From positions 61,958 through 125,957 of the forward strand of contig NZ_BOMG01000080.1 in NCBI RefSeq assembly GCF_016862075.1: a DNA stretch of 64,000 nucleotides, given 5' to 3'. The notes under the pieces were generated by a model. The model saw only the letters and a program-made list of their open reading frames with translations. It was not told the origin of the DNA and made no database searches. A program made the position numbers and the translations under genes. Position 1 is the stretch's first letter; every line of letters starts with the position of its first letter. Source of the stretch: Actinoplanes couchii (GTDB lineage: Bacteria > Actinomycetota > Actinomycetes > Mycobacteriales > Micromonosporaceae). Below are positions 15,705 to 24,389 of the stretch, one piece after another.

Positions 15705-17534
15705 TCAGCGCCAGCTGCCGGTCACGGTCTGCGTGCAGGCGGAACCGACCGTGAGGGTGCGGTTGGCCCCGGTCTCCCAGGTGACCGTGTCGCCGTCCTT
15801 CTTCACGTACTTGTACTCGACACGCGTGTTCGCGGGCAGGTCGACGCGGCCCGACCAGATCGGATAGGCGCTGGCGGACAGGGCCACGCCGCCGCCGGTG
15901 TCCCAACTGTTCAGGGCACTGTGGTCGCCGAGCACGAAGACGTTCTCGCCCCACTCGGTGGTGACGTTCGCGTCGAAGGTGACCGCCACGGTCGTGCAGT
16001 TCGTGGCCCCGGTCGTGGTGGTGGCGTTGACGTCGACGGCCACCGCGCTGCCGGCCGGGATGGTGACCGTGGCCTTGCCGCCGGCGACCGTGACGGTGCT
16101 GCCGGTGCAACCGTCCGCCGAGGTCACGCCGGTGATCCGGTCGCAGTACGTGCCGTCGGGCAGTCCCGTCGGGTAGGTGGCGGTGGACGCCTTCGCGGAG
16201 GCGTTCAGGCCGAACCAGCCGAGCGAGCCGCGACGGAAACCGATGACGTTCCCGGCGGTCGCGGTGAAGTCGGCGGCGCTGGTCGCGGACTGGACCGTGT
16301 TGCGCCAGGCGACCATGCCCTTGACGGCGGCCGACTGGGTCAGGCACTGCCAGGCGCTGTTGGTGCAGTCGGTGTCGCTGACGTAACCGTTGTCGTCGGC
16401 GGGCGGCGACTGGCCGGTGTTGTCGTCGGAGAAGGTGAAGCCGTCGTACAGGAACGGCCTGCCGTGCGGGTAGGCGAGCATGAAGTAGTTGGCGAGCGTG
16501 TACTTCGTGCCGTCCTGGTACCGCAACGTGTTCCGGTCGCGTTCGGTGTCGTGGTTGACGACCATCGCGGCGGTGTCGGCGCTCGCCAGGTCGAGGCCCC
16601 AGTTCGGGATGCCGCCCAGCTCGGCGAGGGTGCCGTCGGTGAAGTGGTTCTTCAGCGCGTCGGCGTAGGAGAAGCCGAGGACGTCGCCGTTGCGGGTGTA
16701 CTGCCCGGGCGCCAGGGATCCGGTGCCACCGTTCGCGACCTCCTGGGCGATGTACGGGGCGACACCCTCCGCGGTCGTGGTGTCCAGTCCGGCGACGATC
16801 CGGGCGAAGTCGTCCTGTGGGATGTGCTTGGCGGCGTCCACCCGGAAGCCGTCCACGCCCAGCCCGATCAGGTCGTTGAGATACGTGACGATCTTCCCGC
16901 GTACGGCAGCGGTCTCGGTCTTGAGGTCGGAGAGACCGGACAGCTCGCAGTTCTGCACCTCAGCGGGATCGTCCCAGGTGTCGATCTGGCCGTCCTCGTC
17001 GTTGCAGGAACCGTCACCGGCATGATGAAAATCGGTCGTCGTGTACGGGACGGCCGGGTAGCCGAAGCCCTTCGGGTCAAAGGTGCTGCCCGCGTACCCG
17101 CTGGTGTAGGTGTTGTTGCTGCCCGCGGTGTGGTTGATGACCGCGTCGACGTAGACGCGGACCCCGGCGGTGTGACACGCCTGGACCATGGCGGCGAACT
17201 GGTCACGGGTGCCCAGGCGGCTCTCGATCCGGTACGAGACCGGCTGGTACACCTCCCACCAAGGATGCGCGCCCCCGACGCTGGTCGGCAGCGTGACCGA
17301 CTCCTGGGGCGGGGCGACCTGAACGGCGCCGTAACCGGCCGGGCCGAGCTGGGTGGTGCAGGCCTGGGAGATCGACTTCCAGTTCCACTCCCAGAGGTTG
17401 GCGGTGACGTCGCTGTCGTTGAGACGTTCGGCGGCGTCGGCCCGCTGGCTCAGCACGACTGCGGTCAGTCCACCGGCGACCATCAGGGTCATGCCGGATA
17501 TCCGGGCTATGGCTACGCGCAGTTTTCGGTTCAA
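15705..17534 (-). CDS. secreted alpha-amylase with C-terminal starch-binding domain
   Basis: Hydrolyses alpha-1,4 bonds in starch outside the cell. TTG 17534 is chosen because GAGGGAG is correctly spaced and the product opens with a signal peptide ending near ADAAER (about residue 36). The GH13 catalytic core shows Asp233 (GFRVDAAKH), Glu265 (AQEV) and Asp329 (VVNHDTERD) as nucleophile, acid/base and stabiliser. The final 100 residues (VAVTFDANVTTEWGENVFVL, NSWDTGGGVALSA, YKYVKKDGDTVTWETG) are a CBM20. Its 609 residues are normal for actinobacterial amylases. The 279 bases upstream contain GGGAATTCCC (17581-17590) but no gene. Confidence 0.95.
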   Translation of the reverse strand: MNRKLRVAIARISGMTLMVAGGLTAVVLSQRADAAERLNDSDVTANLWEWNWKSISQACTTQLGPAGYGAVQVAPPQESVTLPTSVGGAHPWWEVYQPVSYRIESRLGTRDQFAAMVQACHTAGVRVYVDAVINHTAGSNNTYTSGYAGSTFDPKGFGYPAVPYTTTDFHHAGDGSCNDEDGQIDTWDDPAEVQNCELSGLSDLKTETAAVRGKIVTYLNDLIGLGVDGFRVDAAKHIPQDDFARIVAGLDTTTAEGVAPYIAQEVANGGTGSLAPGQYTRNGDVLGFSYADALKNHFTDGTLAELGGIPNWGLDLASADTAAMVVNHDTERDRNTLRYQDGTKYTLANYFMLAYPHGRPFLYDGFTFSDDNTGQSPPADDNGYVSDTDCTNSAWQCLTQSAAVKGMVAWRNTVQSATSAADFTATAGNVIGFRRGSLGWFGLNASAKASTATYPTGLPDGTYCDRITGVTSADGCTGSTVTVAGGKATVTIPAGSAVAVDVNATTTTGATNCTTVAVTFDANVTTEWGENVFVLGDHSALNSWDTGGGVALSASAYPIWSGRVDLPANTRVEYKYVKKDGDTVTWETGANRTLTVGSACTQTVTGSWR

Positions 17535-17813
17535 GAGGGCTCCCTCGCCACAAGCTGATCTTGGCGAGCGTGCATGAGCTGGGAATTCCCGTCAACGACG
17601 GTCGCCGGAGCTGATCGGCCGGTATTTATACGAGTGGTAGCCGCCTCCGTACGCCGTGACGCAGGGTGGCTGATATGCCCGGTATTAACCAGGATTTTCC
17701 AGTGGGATAGCTCTCCCGGGAGTGTCCCGGTTCATGGGACCTCGCTGACCGGAAGCGACCGGGTCATCGACATGGGGCGATTTTTGTCGGAGGGTTCGGA
17801 TACGGTCCGACGC

Positions 17814-18974
17814 ATGGATCGCTTGCGGCGTGGGCGGGTTGCCACCTCAGTCGTTTTTCTGTTGTTCGGGGTGGCTCTCGGGGTGTGGACGGCGCGGATT
17901 CCGGCGGTCAAGGAGAGCCTCGGGCTCAGTGACGGGCGGCTCAGCCTCGCGCTGCTGGCGTTCGCGGCGGGGTGCATCACCGGGATGGTGCTGATCGGGC
18001 GGCTCACCGACCGGTTCGGCAGTCACCGGGTGATGATCCCGGCCATGATGCTGGAGGGTGTGCTGCTCATCGGGCCGGGGCTCAGCGGCGGGCTGGTGAC
18101 GCTCGGTGTCGCGCTGTTCGCCTTCGGGGCGGTGCACGGCACGCTCAACATCGCGATGAACGCGAATGCCGCCGAGGTCGAGCGGGAGACCGGGCGGCCG
18201 ATCATGTCGTCGTTCCACGCGATCTACAGCATCGGCGGCTTCCTCGGCGCGGTCCTGGGCAGCGTCTTCGCCCACGCCGGGGCAAGCGTCGCCGCGACGC
18301 TGATCAATGTCGGACTGGCGGTGCTGGTGCTTGCCGCTCTCGCCTCGACCTGGGTGCTGCGGTCCCGGCCGGTGCCCGACGACCCGGGAGAGACCGGGAC
18401 CGAGCGGGCCGGCGGCCGGCGGATGCTGCTGGTCTTCTACGGGATCGTGGTGCTCTGCACCCTGGTCGGTGAGGGCGCGGCAGCCGACTGGAGCGCGGTT
18501 CACCAGCGGGATGACCTGCGAACTTCGGAGAGCTTCGCGGCGTACGGGTACGCAGCCTTCGCCATCATGATGACGCTGGGCCGTTTTGTGGGAGACCGGG
18601 CCGCCGGGCGGTTCGGTCCGCTCGCGGTGATCCGGGCCAGCGGGCTGCTCGCCGCGGTGGGCCTCGGCGCCGGTCTGCTGGTGGCGCATCCGGTGGCGTT
18701 GATCGCCGGGTGGGGACTGTTCGGTCTCGGACTGGCGTGTGTGGCCCCCCAGTTCTTCACCGCGGCCGCCGGAGTGGACCCACGCCGGGCCGGGCAGGCG
18801 CTGTCGACAGTGGTCGGCATCGGTTACGTCGGCTTCCTGCTCGGCCCGATCCTGATCGGCGCGGCCTCGACGGTCGTCGGCCTGACCACGGCCCTGTGGA
18901 TCCCGGTCGTCCTGGCGGTCTTCGTGGCCGCCAGCGCCGGCAGCATCCGCCGGTCCACGACTATAAAGGTGTGA
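17814..18974 (+). CDS. MFS transporter
   Basis: A 386-residue protein with about 12 membrane segments. The MFS loop motif is GRLTDRFGSHRV (after helix 2), with a second weaker copy GRFVGDRAAGRFG mid-protein. NANAAEVERETGRPIMSSFH is characteristic of a subgroup related to E. coli YbjJ. ATG 17814 gives the normal N-terminus; ATG 17772 in frame is the alternative, and neither has a good ribosome site. The substrate is unknown. The next gene overlaps its stop by one base. Confidence 0.85.
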   Translation: MDRLRRGRVATSVVFLLFGVALGVWTARIPAVKESLGLSDGRLSLALLAFAAGCITGMVLIGRLTDRFGSHRVMIPAMMLEGVLLIGPGLSGGLVTLGVALFAFGAVHGTLNIAMNANAAEVERETGRPIMSSFHAIYSIGGFLGAVLGSVFAHAGASVAATLINVGLAVLVLAALASTWVLRSRPVPDDPGETGTERAGGRRMLLVFYGIVVLCTLVGEGAAADWSAVHQRDDLRTSESFAAYGYAAFAIMMTLGRFVGDRAAGRFGPLAVIRASGLLAAVGLGAGLLVAHPVALIAGWGLFGLGLACVAPQFFTAAAGVDPRRAGQALSTVVGIGYVGFLLGPILIGAASTVVGLTTALWIPVVLAVFVAASAGSIRRSTTIKV

Positions 18975-19363
18975 TGACCAGCCGAATTGCCACTGTTGCG
19001 ATCGACGCTCTCGACGTGCCGCGGCTTGCCGAGTTCTGGATGGCCGTCCTGGGGTGGCGGATCCTCGAGGACGACGGCGAGGTGCTGACCATCGGGCCGC
19101 CGGACGGGACCTGGCCGACGATCGACCTCGTCCGGATCGGGGATCTCGAGGCCAAGACGACCAAGAACCGTCTGCACCTGGACCTGCGCGCCGACGGCAG
19201 CACGCAGGCGCTGGAGGTCGAGCGGGTGCTCGCCCTGGGTGCCCGTCATGCCGACGTGGGTCAGGGCCCGGACGTCTCGTGGGTGGTGCTCGCCGACCCG
19301 GAGGGCAACGAGTTCTGCATCCTGTCCCGCTCGGTCCAGGAGGCCGCACGACCCGGCACGTAG
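18974..19363 (+). CDS. VOC (glyoxalase/bleomycin-resistance) family protein
   Basis: ATG 18974 follows AAAGG and overlaps the MFS stop (TGATG). The 129 residues form two betaalphabeta-betabeta modules: ATVAIDALDVPRLAEFWMAV at the start and VVLADPEGNEFCIL at the end, the latter bearing the usual metal-ligand Glu. RLHLDLRADG carries the other likely ligand. Proteins like this bind or detoxify small molecules; pairing with an exporter suggests a linked resistance or detoxification role, which is inference. Confidence 0.85.
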   Translation: MTSRIATVAIDALDVPRLAEFWMAVLGWRILEDDGEVLTIGPPDGTWPTIDLVRIGDLEAKTTKNRLHLDLRADGSTQALEVERVLALGARHADVGQGPDVSWVVLADPEGNEFCILSRSVQEAARPGT

Positions 19364-19372
19364 GTATACCTA
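19361..19372. promoter_or_regulatory. 12-bp palindrome overlapping the VOC stop
   Basis: TAGGTATACCTA is a perfect palindrome that begins at the VOC stop codon and lies 120 bases upstream of the next gene pair. It could be an operator for the small-protein/LAL regulator unit; nothing else supports this. Confidence 0.35.
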
Positions 19373-19491
19373 GACGCCGGACGTACGCCATCTAAATGAC
19401 TGTGACCTGGGAATATAGGTAGCACGCTCCCGATGTGGAGGGCCGTCGGACAGCCGAGGATCGATGTATCGGCGAACGACGGGAGAGAACG

Positions 19492-19728
19492 ATGCTGGTG
19501 CATCCGAGTGTTCTGATGGATCTGGCCAACGACCACAATCGGGAACTGATCGCGGAGGCTGACCGGGACCGGCTGCTGGCCCTGGTGCGGTGCGTCCGGC
19601 GCAGGCGAAAAGTACGGAAAGAACCCGACAGGGGCGAGAAGAGCGGCGAGAAAAGGGCCGAAAGAAGGGGACAGCCCGCCGGTACCCTGGCGTCGTGCGA
19701 ACAGTCCGTGGTGGTGCCAGTCCGGTGA
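19492..19728 (+). CDS. small basic protein upstream of the LAL regulator
   Basis: ATG 19492 follows GGGAGAG. The first 40 residues (MLVHPSVLMDLANDHNRELI, AEADRDRLLALVRCVRRR) form an amphipathic helix-rich module I associate with small actinobacterial proteins of unknown function. The last 38 residues are low-complexity Lys/Arg/Glu. The stop overlaps the LAL start by one base (TGATG). It may be a coupled small partner of the regulator. A longer frame starting at 19435 is less likely because it lacks a ribosome site. Confidence 0.65.
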   Translation: MLVHPSVLMDLANDHNRELIAEADRDRLLALVRCVRRRRKVRKEPDRGEKSGEKRAERRGQPAGTLASCEQSVVVPVR

Positions 19729-22430
19729 TGATCGGCCGGGAGAGCGAGCTGCGTCGATTGGCGCGGCTCGCCTCGTCGGGCGAGCCGGCGGTGGCGATCA
19801 TCGCCGGCGAGCCGGGTGTCGGGAAGACCAGGCTGGTGCACGAGCTGCTGGCCACCCTGCCGGCCGAGACGGTCGTGCTGGTCGGGCAGGCGGAACCGGG
19901 CTCACTGTCCCGCCCCTACGAGGTGCTGCTGGACGCGATCGACGACTGGCCGCAAAAAGGGGCCGACATTGATGAGGAGCAGCTCGACGCGCTGACCGAC
20001 GCCAGGCGCAGCCCGGTCGAGCGCCTGCACACCGGATTGGCCCTGGTGTCCGACCTGATCGGCGACGCCCCGGCGGTGATCGTCTTCGAGGACCTGCACT
20101 GGGCCGACTCGGAGAGCGCCGCCCTGTTCGAGCGCATCGCCGACCAGCGCGGCCCCCGGCTGCTGATCGGCACGTACCGCCCGGAGGAGGTGACCCGGCG
20201 GCAACCGGTGGCGGGACTGCTCGCCCGGATGGAGCGCCGGCACGCCGTCGCCCACGTGCGCTTGGACCGGCTCACCCCGTCGCAGACGGCGGCGCTGCTG
20301 GCCGCCGCGACCGGCGCGCCGGCCCCGATGCGGGCGGTGACGGCGCTGCACCACCGTACCGGCGGCAATCCGTTCTTTCTCGAGGAACTCCTACGTGCGC
20401 TGCCCGGTTTTGATCTCGACGAGCTGGTCGATCAGCCGCTGCCGTGGAGCCTGGCCGAGGTGCTGCGCCGTCAGGTCGACGATCTCGACCCGGTGAGTCA
20501 CCGGATCGTCGAGGCGGCGACCGTGCTCGGGCACCGGATCCCGTTCGACCTGCTCGCCGACGTGACCGGCGCGGGCGAGGACGAGCTGATCACCGTGCTG
20601 CGCGATCTGGTCACCAGGGGTGTGCTGGTGGAGTCGGGGGTGGACGAGTTCGCGTTCCGGCACGCGCTGGTGCGTGAGGCGATCGCCGCTCAGATGCTCG
20701 GCCGGCAGCGCCGCCGGCTGCACGAGGCGGCGCTGGACGTACTGCTGCGGAACGGATCTTCCGACCCGGCCATGGTGGCGCATCACGCGTGCGGGGCCGG
20801 CCGGTACGACGACATGATCGCCGCGGCGCGCCGGGGTGCCGCGTCGTACCTGTCGATCGGGTCGGCGTACCAGGCGTTGCAGCTGGCCGAGATGGGTCTG
20901 GACGAGCTGCCGGACGACGTCGAGCTGCTGGCGTTCGGGGCCCGGTCGGCGTGGCTGGCCGGGTTGCTGGACGACGCGATCCGGTACGGCCGGCGGTGGC
21001 GGGATCTGGCCGGGTCGGCCACGGAGCGGGCCGAGTCGCTGTACCTGTTGGTGCGGCTGGCGTGGGAGCTGCGCGAGCACGCCGAGGTGCGGGCGCTGAC
21101 CCGGGACATCGAGACCCTGATCGCGCGGCTTCCGCCGGGCGCCGACCAGGCACGGGCGATGACCGCGATTGCCCAGTCGGCGTACCTGACCGAGGACCAC
21201 GACACGGTGCTGCTCTGGTCCGATCGGGCGCTGGCGCTGGCCGGCGAGTTCGACCTGCCCACGGTGCGCCTGGCGGCCCTGGTGGAGAAGGGTTCGACGC
21301 TCATCGACCGGGGCCGCACCAGCGCCGAGGGCCGGCGGATCCTGTCCGGGCTGGTCGACGAGGCGGAGGCGGCGGGCGAGTGGGTGCTGGCCGCGCGGGC
21401 GCTGCACGCCCTGGTCGACGGCGAGCCGCCGACGTCGCCGGCCGAGCACGGCGCCCTGCTGGAGCGGATGCGGGTGGACGCCGAGCGGGCCGGTTTCGAA
21501 CAGCTCTCGGTGGCGACGTACTACCGCGGCCGGGCCCGTCTGGCGCTGCGGACCGGGGATCTGACCGGCGCGATCGAGGCGCTGGAGGAGGGCCGCGAGC
21601 GGGACCGCAACTACCGGCGGCGCGGGCGGTGGGCCGAGTACCACGGTGTCTTCCTGGCCGGTCTCTACCTGGAGGCCGGTGAGCTGGACCGGGTGGAGCG
21701 GGTGATCGCCGACCTGACCGCGGTGGCCGACAACCCGCCCGCCGCGATTCCGGGGCTGGCCTTCCACCTGGCCTGCCGGCGCGGGGATCTCGCGGCGGCC
21801 GAAGCGCGGATGACCGAATTCGTCACGGCGATGGCGGAGCAGACATGGCGCAGCGGCGAGCAGGCCCACGACCTGGTCTCGGCGGCGCTGGAGGTGGGCC
21901 TGGAGCCCGGGAAGCTGACGCGGCTGGCCGGGGTGCTGCTGGACGACGAGATGTGGGACGCCCACGAGATCCTGGTGAACGCCCAGCTCACCGAGGCGCG
22001 CGGCCGGCCCGGCGAGGCTCTGGCGGCCTATCTGTCGATTGCGGACGCCCACGTTCTCGGGCCGGTGATCCGCGGGACGGTACACGTCAACGCCGCCCGG
22101 TGCCTGCTGGCCGCCGACCGCCGGGCGGAGGCGGAGACCCATGCGGAGACGGCCGGAGGGCTGCTGGCGCAGTGGGGCGGCTGGCGGGTCGCGGAACTCA
22201 ACCGGGTCCGTACCCGCCTGGGCTTGACCGAAAGCGATCAGGCGCCGTCGATGCTGACGCCGCGCGAGCGGGAGGTGGCGATACTGATCACCGACGGCCT
22301 CACCAACACCGAACTGGCCCGCCGCCTCTACATCTCCCCGAAGACCGCGGCGGTCCATGTCTCCAACATTCTCCGCAAACTGGGCATCTCCTCGCGTACC
22401 GAAGTCGCGGAGCTGTTGACCCGTTTTTAA
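19728..22430 (+). CDS. LAL-type LuxR-family ATP-binding transcription regulator
   Basis: A 900-residue STAND-like regulator. The Walker A motif GEPGVGKTRLV is at residues about 29-39 and the Walker B-like stretch VIVFEDLHWADSES near 120. A long alpha-helical (TPR-like) middle follows, then a C-terminal LuxR HTH (LTPREREVAILITDGLTNTE, VHVSNILRKLGISSRTE). ATG 19728 is chosen as the junction with the small protein; GTG 19725 and 19695 are in frame. Such proteins activate degradative or secondary-metabolism genes on binding a ligand and ATP. The target is unknown; amylase 2 kb away is only a guess. Confidence 0.92.
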   Translation: MIGRESELRRLARLASSGEPAVAIIAGEPGVGKTRLVHELLATLPAETVVLVGQAEPGSLSRPYEVLLDAIDDWPQKGADIDEEQLDALTDARRSPVERLHTGLALVSDLIGDAPAVIVFEDLHWADSESAALFERIADQRGPRLLIGTYRPEEVTRRQPVAGLLARMERRHAVAHVRLDRLTPSQTAALLAAATGAPAPMRAVTALHHRTGGNPFFLEELLRALPGFDLDELVDQPLPWSLAEVLRRQVDDLDPVSHRIVEAATVLGHRIPFDLLADVTGAGEDELITVLRDLVTRGVLVESGVDEFAFRHALVREAIAAQMLGRQRRRLHEAALDVLLRNGSSDPAMVAHHACGAGRYDDMIAAARRGAASYLSIGSAYQALQLAEMGLDELPDDVELLAFGARSAWLAGLLDDAIRYGRRWRDLAGSATERAESLYLLVRLAWELREHAEVRALTRDIETLIARLPPGADQARAMTAIAQSAYLTEDHDTVLLWSDRALALAGEFDLPTVRLAALVEKGSTLIDRGRTSAEGRRILSGLVDEAEAAGEWVLAARALHALVDGEPPTSPAEHGALLERMRVDAERAGFEQLSVATYYRGRARLALRTGDLTGAIEALEEGRERDRNYRRRGRWAEYHGVFLAGLYLEAGELDRVERVIADLTAVADNPPAAIPGLAFHLACRRGDLAAAEARMTEFVTAMAEQTWRSGEQAHDLVSAALEVGLEPGKLTRLAGVLLDDEMWDAHEILVNAQLTEARGRPGEALAAYLSIADAHVLGPVIRGTVHVNAARCLLAADRRAEAETHAETAGGLLAQWGGWRVAELNRVRTRLGLTESDQAPSMLTPREREVAILITDGLTNTELARRLYISPKTAAVHVSNILRKLGISSRTEVAELLTRF

Positions 22431-22500
22431 GATCTTCCTGCGCCGGTACGCCAGACGGCCCCACAACCGCAGCGGCCCCGGCCGTCTCGTCACGCGAGGT

Positions 22501-22517
22501 GGTCCCGGGCCGGGACC
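22501..22517. terminator. candidate hairpin after the LAL regulator
   Basis: GGTCCCGG and CCGGGACC flank one base, about 70 nt after the regulator stop. The arms are short and no T-run follows. The rest of 22431-22669 holds no supported gene. Confidence 0.35.
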
Positions 22518-22669
22518 GTCCGGCGACCGCCGGGCCGCATGCGGTGGTCCAGGCACGACAAGCCCGGCGGCGGTAGTATCGACGTGTCCGATCTGGAGAG
22601 GTGATCACGGTGCACCAGTTCTTATGACAGCCCCGCCCCGGGGCGTCACGGAGCCGAAAGGTGCCCGTT

Positions 22670-22966
22670 ATGAGCAGGACGGACAAGACGCGACCCTGGT
22701 GGGTGCAGATGGCCGACGCGCCGATGGTGGCGTGCCGACCGGTGCACGACCACCGTTTCGGGCCGTGCACCCTGCCGGACGAGATCGACCGGTACACCAC
22801 TGCGGGGCGCCCGGGTGGCTGCTACTGGGGCATCACCATGTCGTACTGGTTCCGCCGCAGGGAGAGCCACGGTTACCGGGAGGCGAGCCTCTACTGCCGC
22901 GAGCAGCGCCGCCGCGACCGGCACCGGGCCCGCCGCGACCTGCGCCGTCAGTTCCCCGAGGACTGA
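22670..22966 (+). CDS. hypothetical small protein, Cys/His/Arg-rich
   Basis: ATG 22670 has GAAAGG upstream. The 98 residues contain four Cys and several His (ACRPVHDHRFGPCTLPDEI, GGCYWG, LYCREQ), enough for a metal site, and end in a strongly basic helix (REQRRRDRHRARRDLRRQF). There is no membrane segment or signal peptide. I do not recognise the family; a nucleic-acid or metal-binding role is possible but unproven. Its 3' end overlaps the convergent VOC gene by 19 bases. Confidence 0.6.
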   Translation: MSRTDKTRPWWVQMADAPMVACRPVHDHRFGPCTLPDEIDRYTTAGRPGGCYWGITMSYWFRRRESHGYREASLYCREQRRRDRHRARRDLRRQFPED

Positions 22967-23364
22967 GTCCGGCAGGCCGCGACCGTGTCCAGGTAATGCT
23001 GGTTGAACATCACGCCGAGCACGTTGCCGAACGGGTCGACGACGGACGCCGTCACGTACCCCGGCCCGCGCTCGGTGGGTTTGTCGTGCTCGGTCGCGCC
23101 CAGTTCCCGTAGCCGCTGGTAGCTGGCCGCGACGTCGTCGACGGCCCAGTAGATGATCGCCCCGGACGGTTCCGGCCGGTGCGGGTGCGGGGCGAACCTG
23201 CTGTTCAGGATGCCGAATTCGTTCCGGTGGTCGCCGACGCGCCATTCCAGGTAGCCGCCGTCGCGCACGAAGTACGGCTCGATCCCGAACACGGTCGTGT
23301 ACCAGGCGCGAGCCGCGTCCAGGTCGTCGGCGAAGAACGTGACTGTGGTGAACCCTCTCAACAT
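22948..23364 (-). CDS. VOC family protein
   Basis: ATG 23364 starts MLRGFTTVTFFADDLDAARA, a canonical VOC N-terminus. The C-terminal module YVTASVVDPFGNVLGVMFN has the fold's repeat but Asn where the metal Glu usually sits, so metal binding may differ. The 138 residues are standard. A longer in-frame extension upstream is antisense to the WYL gene. It is divergent from the WYL regulator with a strong inverted repeat between them, so it is probably the regulated target. Confidence 0.85.
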   Translation of the reverse strand: MLRGFTTVTFFADDLDAARAWYTTVFGIEPYFVRDGGYLEWRVGDHRNEFGILNSRFAPHPHRPEPSGAIIYWAVDDVAASYQRLRELGATEHDKPTERGPGYVTASVVDPFGNVLGVMFNQHYLDTVAACRTQSSGN

Positions 23365-23373
23365 GGGACCGAC

Positions 23374-23418
23374 GTTGCCAGGAAAAGTGCTCACCCTCTG
23401 CGCACTTTTCCTGGCAAC
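23374..23418. promoter_or_regulatory. operator between VOC and WYL genes
   Basis: Perfect 17-bp arms (GTTGCCAGGAAAAGTGC at 23374-23390, complement at 23402-23418) enclose 11 nt in the 63-base divergent space. The WYL regulator is the obvious ligand-responsive binder, controlling itself and the VOC gene. Confidence 0.82.
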
Positions 23419-23427
23419 CTTCACGGC

Positions 23428-24354
23428 ATGCGTGCCGATCGCCTCGTAGCCACCCTTCTGCTGATGCAGGCCCGCGGCCGGGTGACCGCCGCCGAGATCG
23501 CCGCCGAGCTGGAGGTGTCGGTCGCCACCGCCCGCCGGGATCTGGAGGCGCTGTCCGCGGCCGGGATCCCGGTCTATCCGCAGCCCGGACGGCACGGCGG
23601 CTGGTCGCTGGTGGGCGGCGCGCGTACCGACCTGACCGGCCTGTCGGCCGCCGAGGCGCGGGCGTTGTTCCTGCTCACCGGGCCGGTCGCGGGTGCCTCC
23701 GAGGAGGTTCGATCGGCACTGCGCAAGTTGGTACGGGCCCTGCCGGCTCCGTTCCGGGCCGACGCGGAAGCCGCCGCCGAATCCACCCTGATCGACCCGG
23801 CCGGCTGGGGTGAGCGGGAGAAACCGCGCCCGGAGATCGTCGACCGGCTCCAGGAGGCGGTGGTGCGCCGCCGGCGGATCCGGTTCACGTACCGCGGCGA
23901 GTCCCGCGAGGCCGACCCGTGGGGTGTCGTCGACAAGGGCGACGTCTGGTACCTGATCGCCGGCACCGCAGCCGGCCGCCGGACCTTCCGCGCCGACCGT
24001 TTCACGGACCTGCGGCTCACCGACGCGGTTTTCACCCGCCCGGCCGCTTTCGACCTGGACCTGGCATGGCGCGAGGTGGTCGGCGAGGTCGAGGAGAAGC
24101 GGGCCCGCACGAAGGCCACGCTGCTGATCGGGAACCGTTTCGTCTGGGTTCTGCGCAACCACTTCGGCAGGCACTGCGAGCTGCTGGAAGTCCTGGACGA
24201 CGGCCGGGCCCGGGTGCGGGTGGGCGCGCCGGAGCCCCGCGACATCGCCCGCACCCTGAGCGGCTGGGGAGCGGCCGTCGAGGTGCTGGACCCGCCGGAG
24301 GTCCGTGCCGAGCTGACCCGAATCGGACAGGAGCTGGTCGGGCTTTACAAGTAG
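23428..24354 (+). CDS. WYL-domain transcription regulator (YafY type)
   Basis: An N-terminal HTH (MRADRLVATLLLMQARGRVT, VSVATARRDLEALSAAG, residues 1-50) precedes a WYL domain at residues about 140-220 (RIRFTYRGESREADPWGVVD, DVWYLIAG, FRADRFTDLRLTD) and a WCX-like C-terminus. Such proteins sense small molecules or nucleotides. The ATG lies only 10 bases after the inverted repeat, implying a leaderless or very short leader and tight autoregulation. A second regulator of the same family and arrangement occurs at 61764-62714. Confidence 0.9.
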   Translation: MRADRLVATLLLMQARGRVTAAEIAAELEVSVATARRDLEALSAAGIPVYPQPGRHGGWSLVGGARTDLTGLSAAEARALFLLTGPVAGASEEVRSALRKLVRALPAPFRADAEAAAESTLIDPAGWGEREKPRPEIVDRLQEAVVRRRRIRFTYRGESREADPWGVVDKGDVWYLIAGTAAGRRTFRADRFTDLRLTDAVFTRPAAFDLDLAWREVVGEVEEKRARTKATLLIGNRFVWVLRNHFGRHCELLEVLDDGRARVRVGAPEPRDIARTLSGWGAAVEVLDPPEVRAELTRIGQELVGLYK

Positions 24355-24357
24355 GAC

Positions 24358-24389
24358 GTGAGAGATTACTTTCGAAACATGTCTCTCAC
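24358..24389. promoter_or_regulatory. dyad overlapping the ArsR-type start codon
   Basis: GTGAGAGA (24358-24365) and TCTCTCAC (24382-24389) are perfect arms centred exactly on the palindrome TTTCGAAA (24370-24377). The right arm lies directly after the chosen ATG at 24379. A repressor bound here would cover both promoter and start of a leaderless message. Confidence 0.7.

Noticed and set aside
22601..22627. Eight-codon leader peptide (GTG start after GGAGAG)
   Set aside because: A ribosome-like site and short frame exist, but there is no attenuator structure or regulated amino-acid gene downstream, so chance is more likely.
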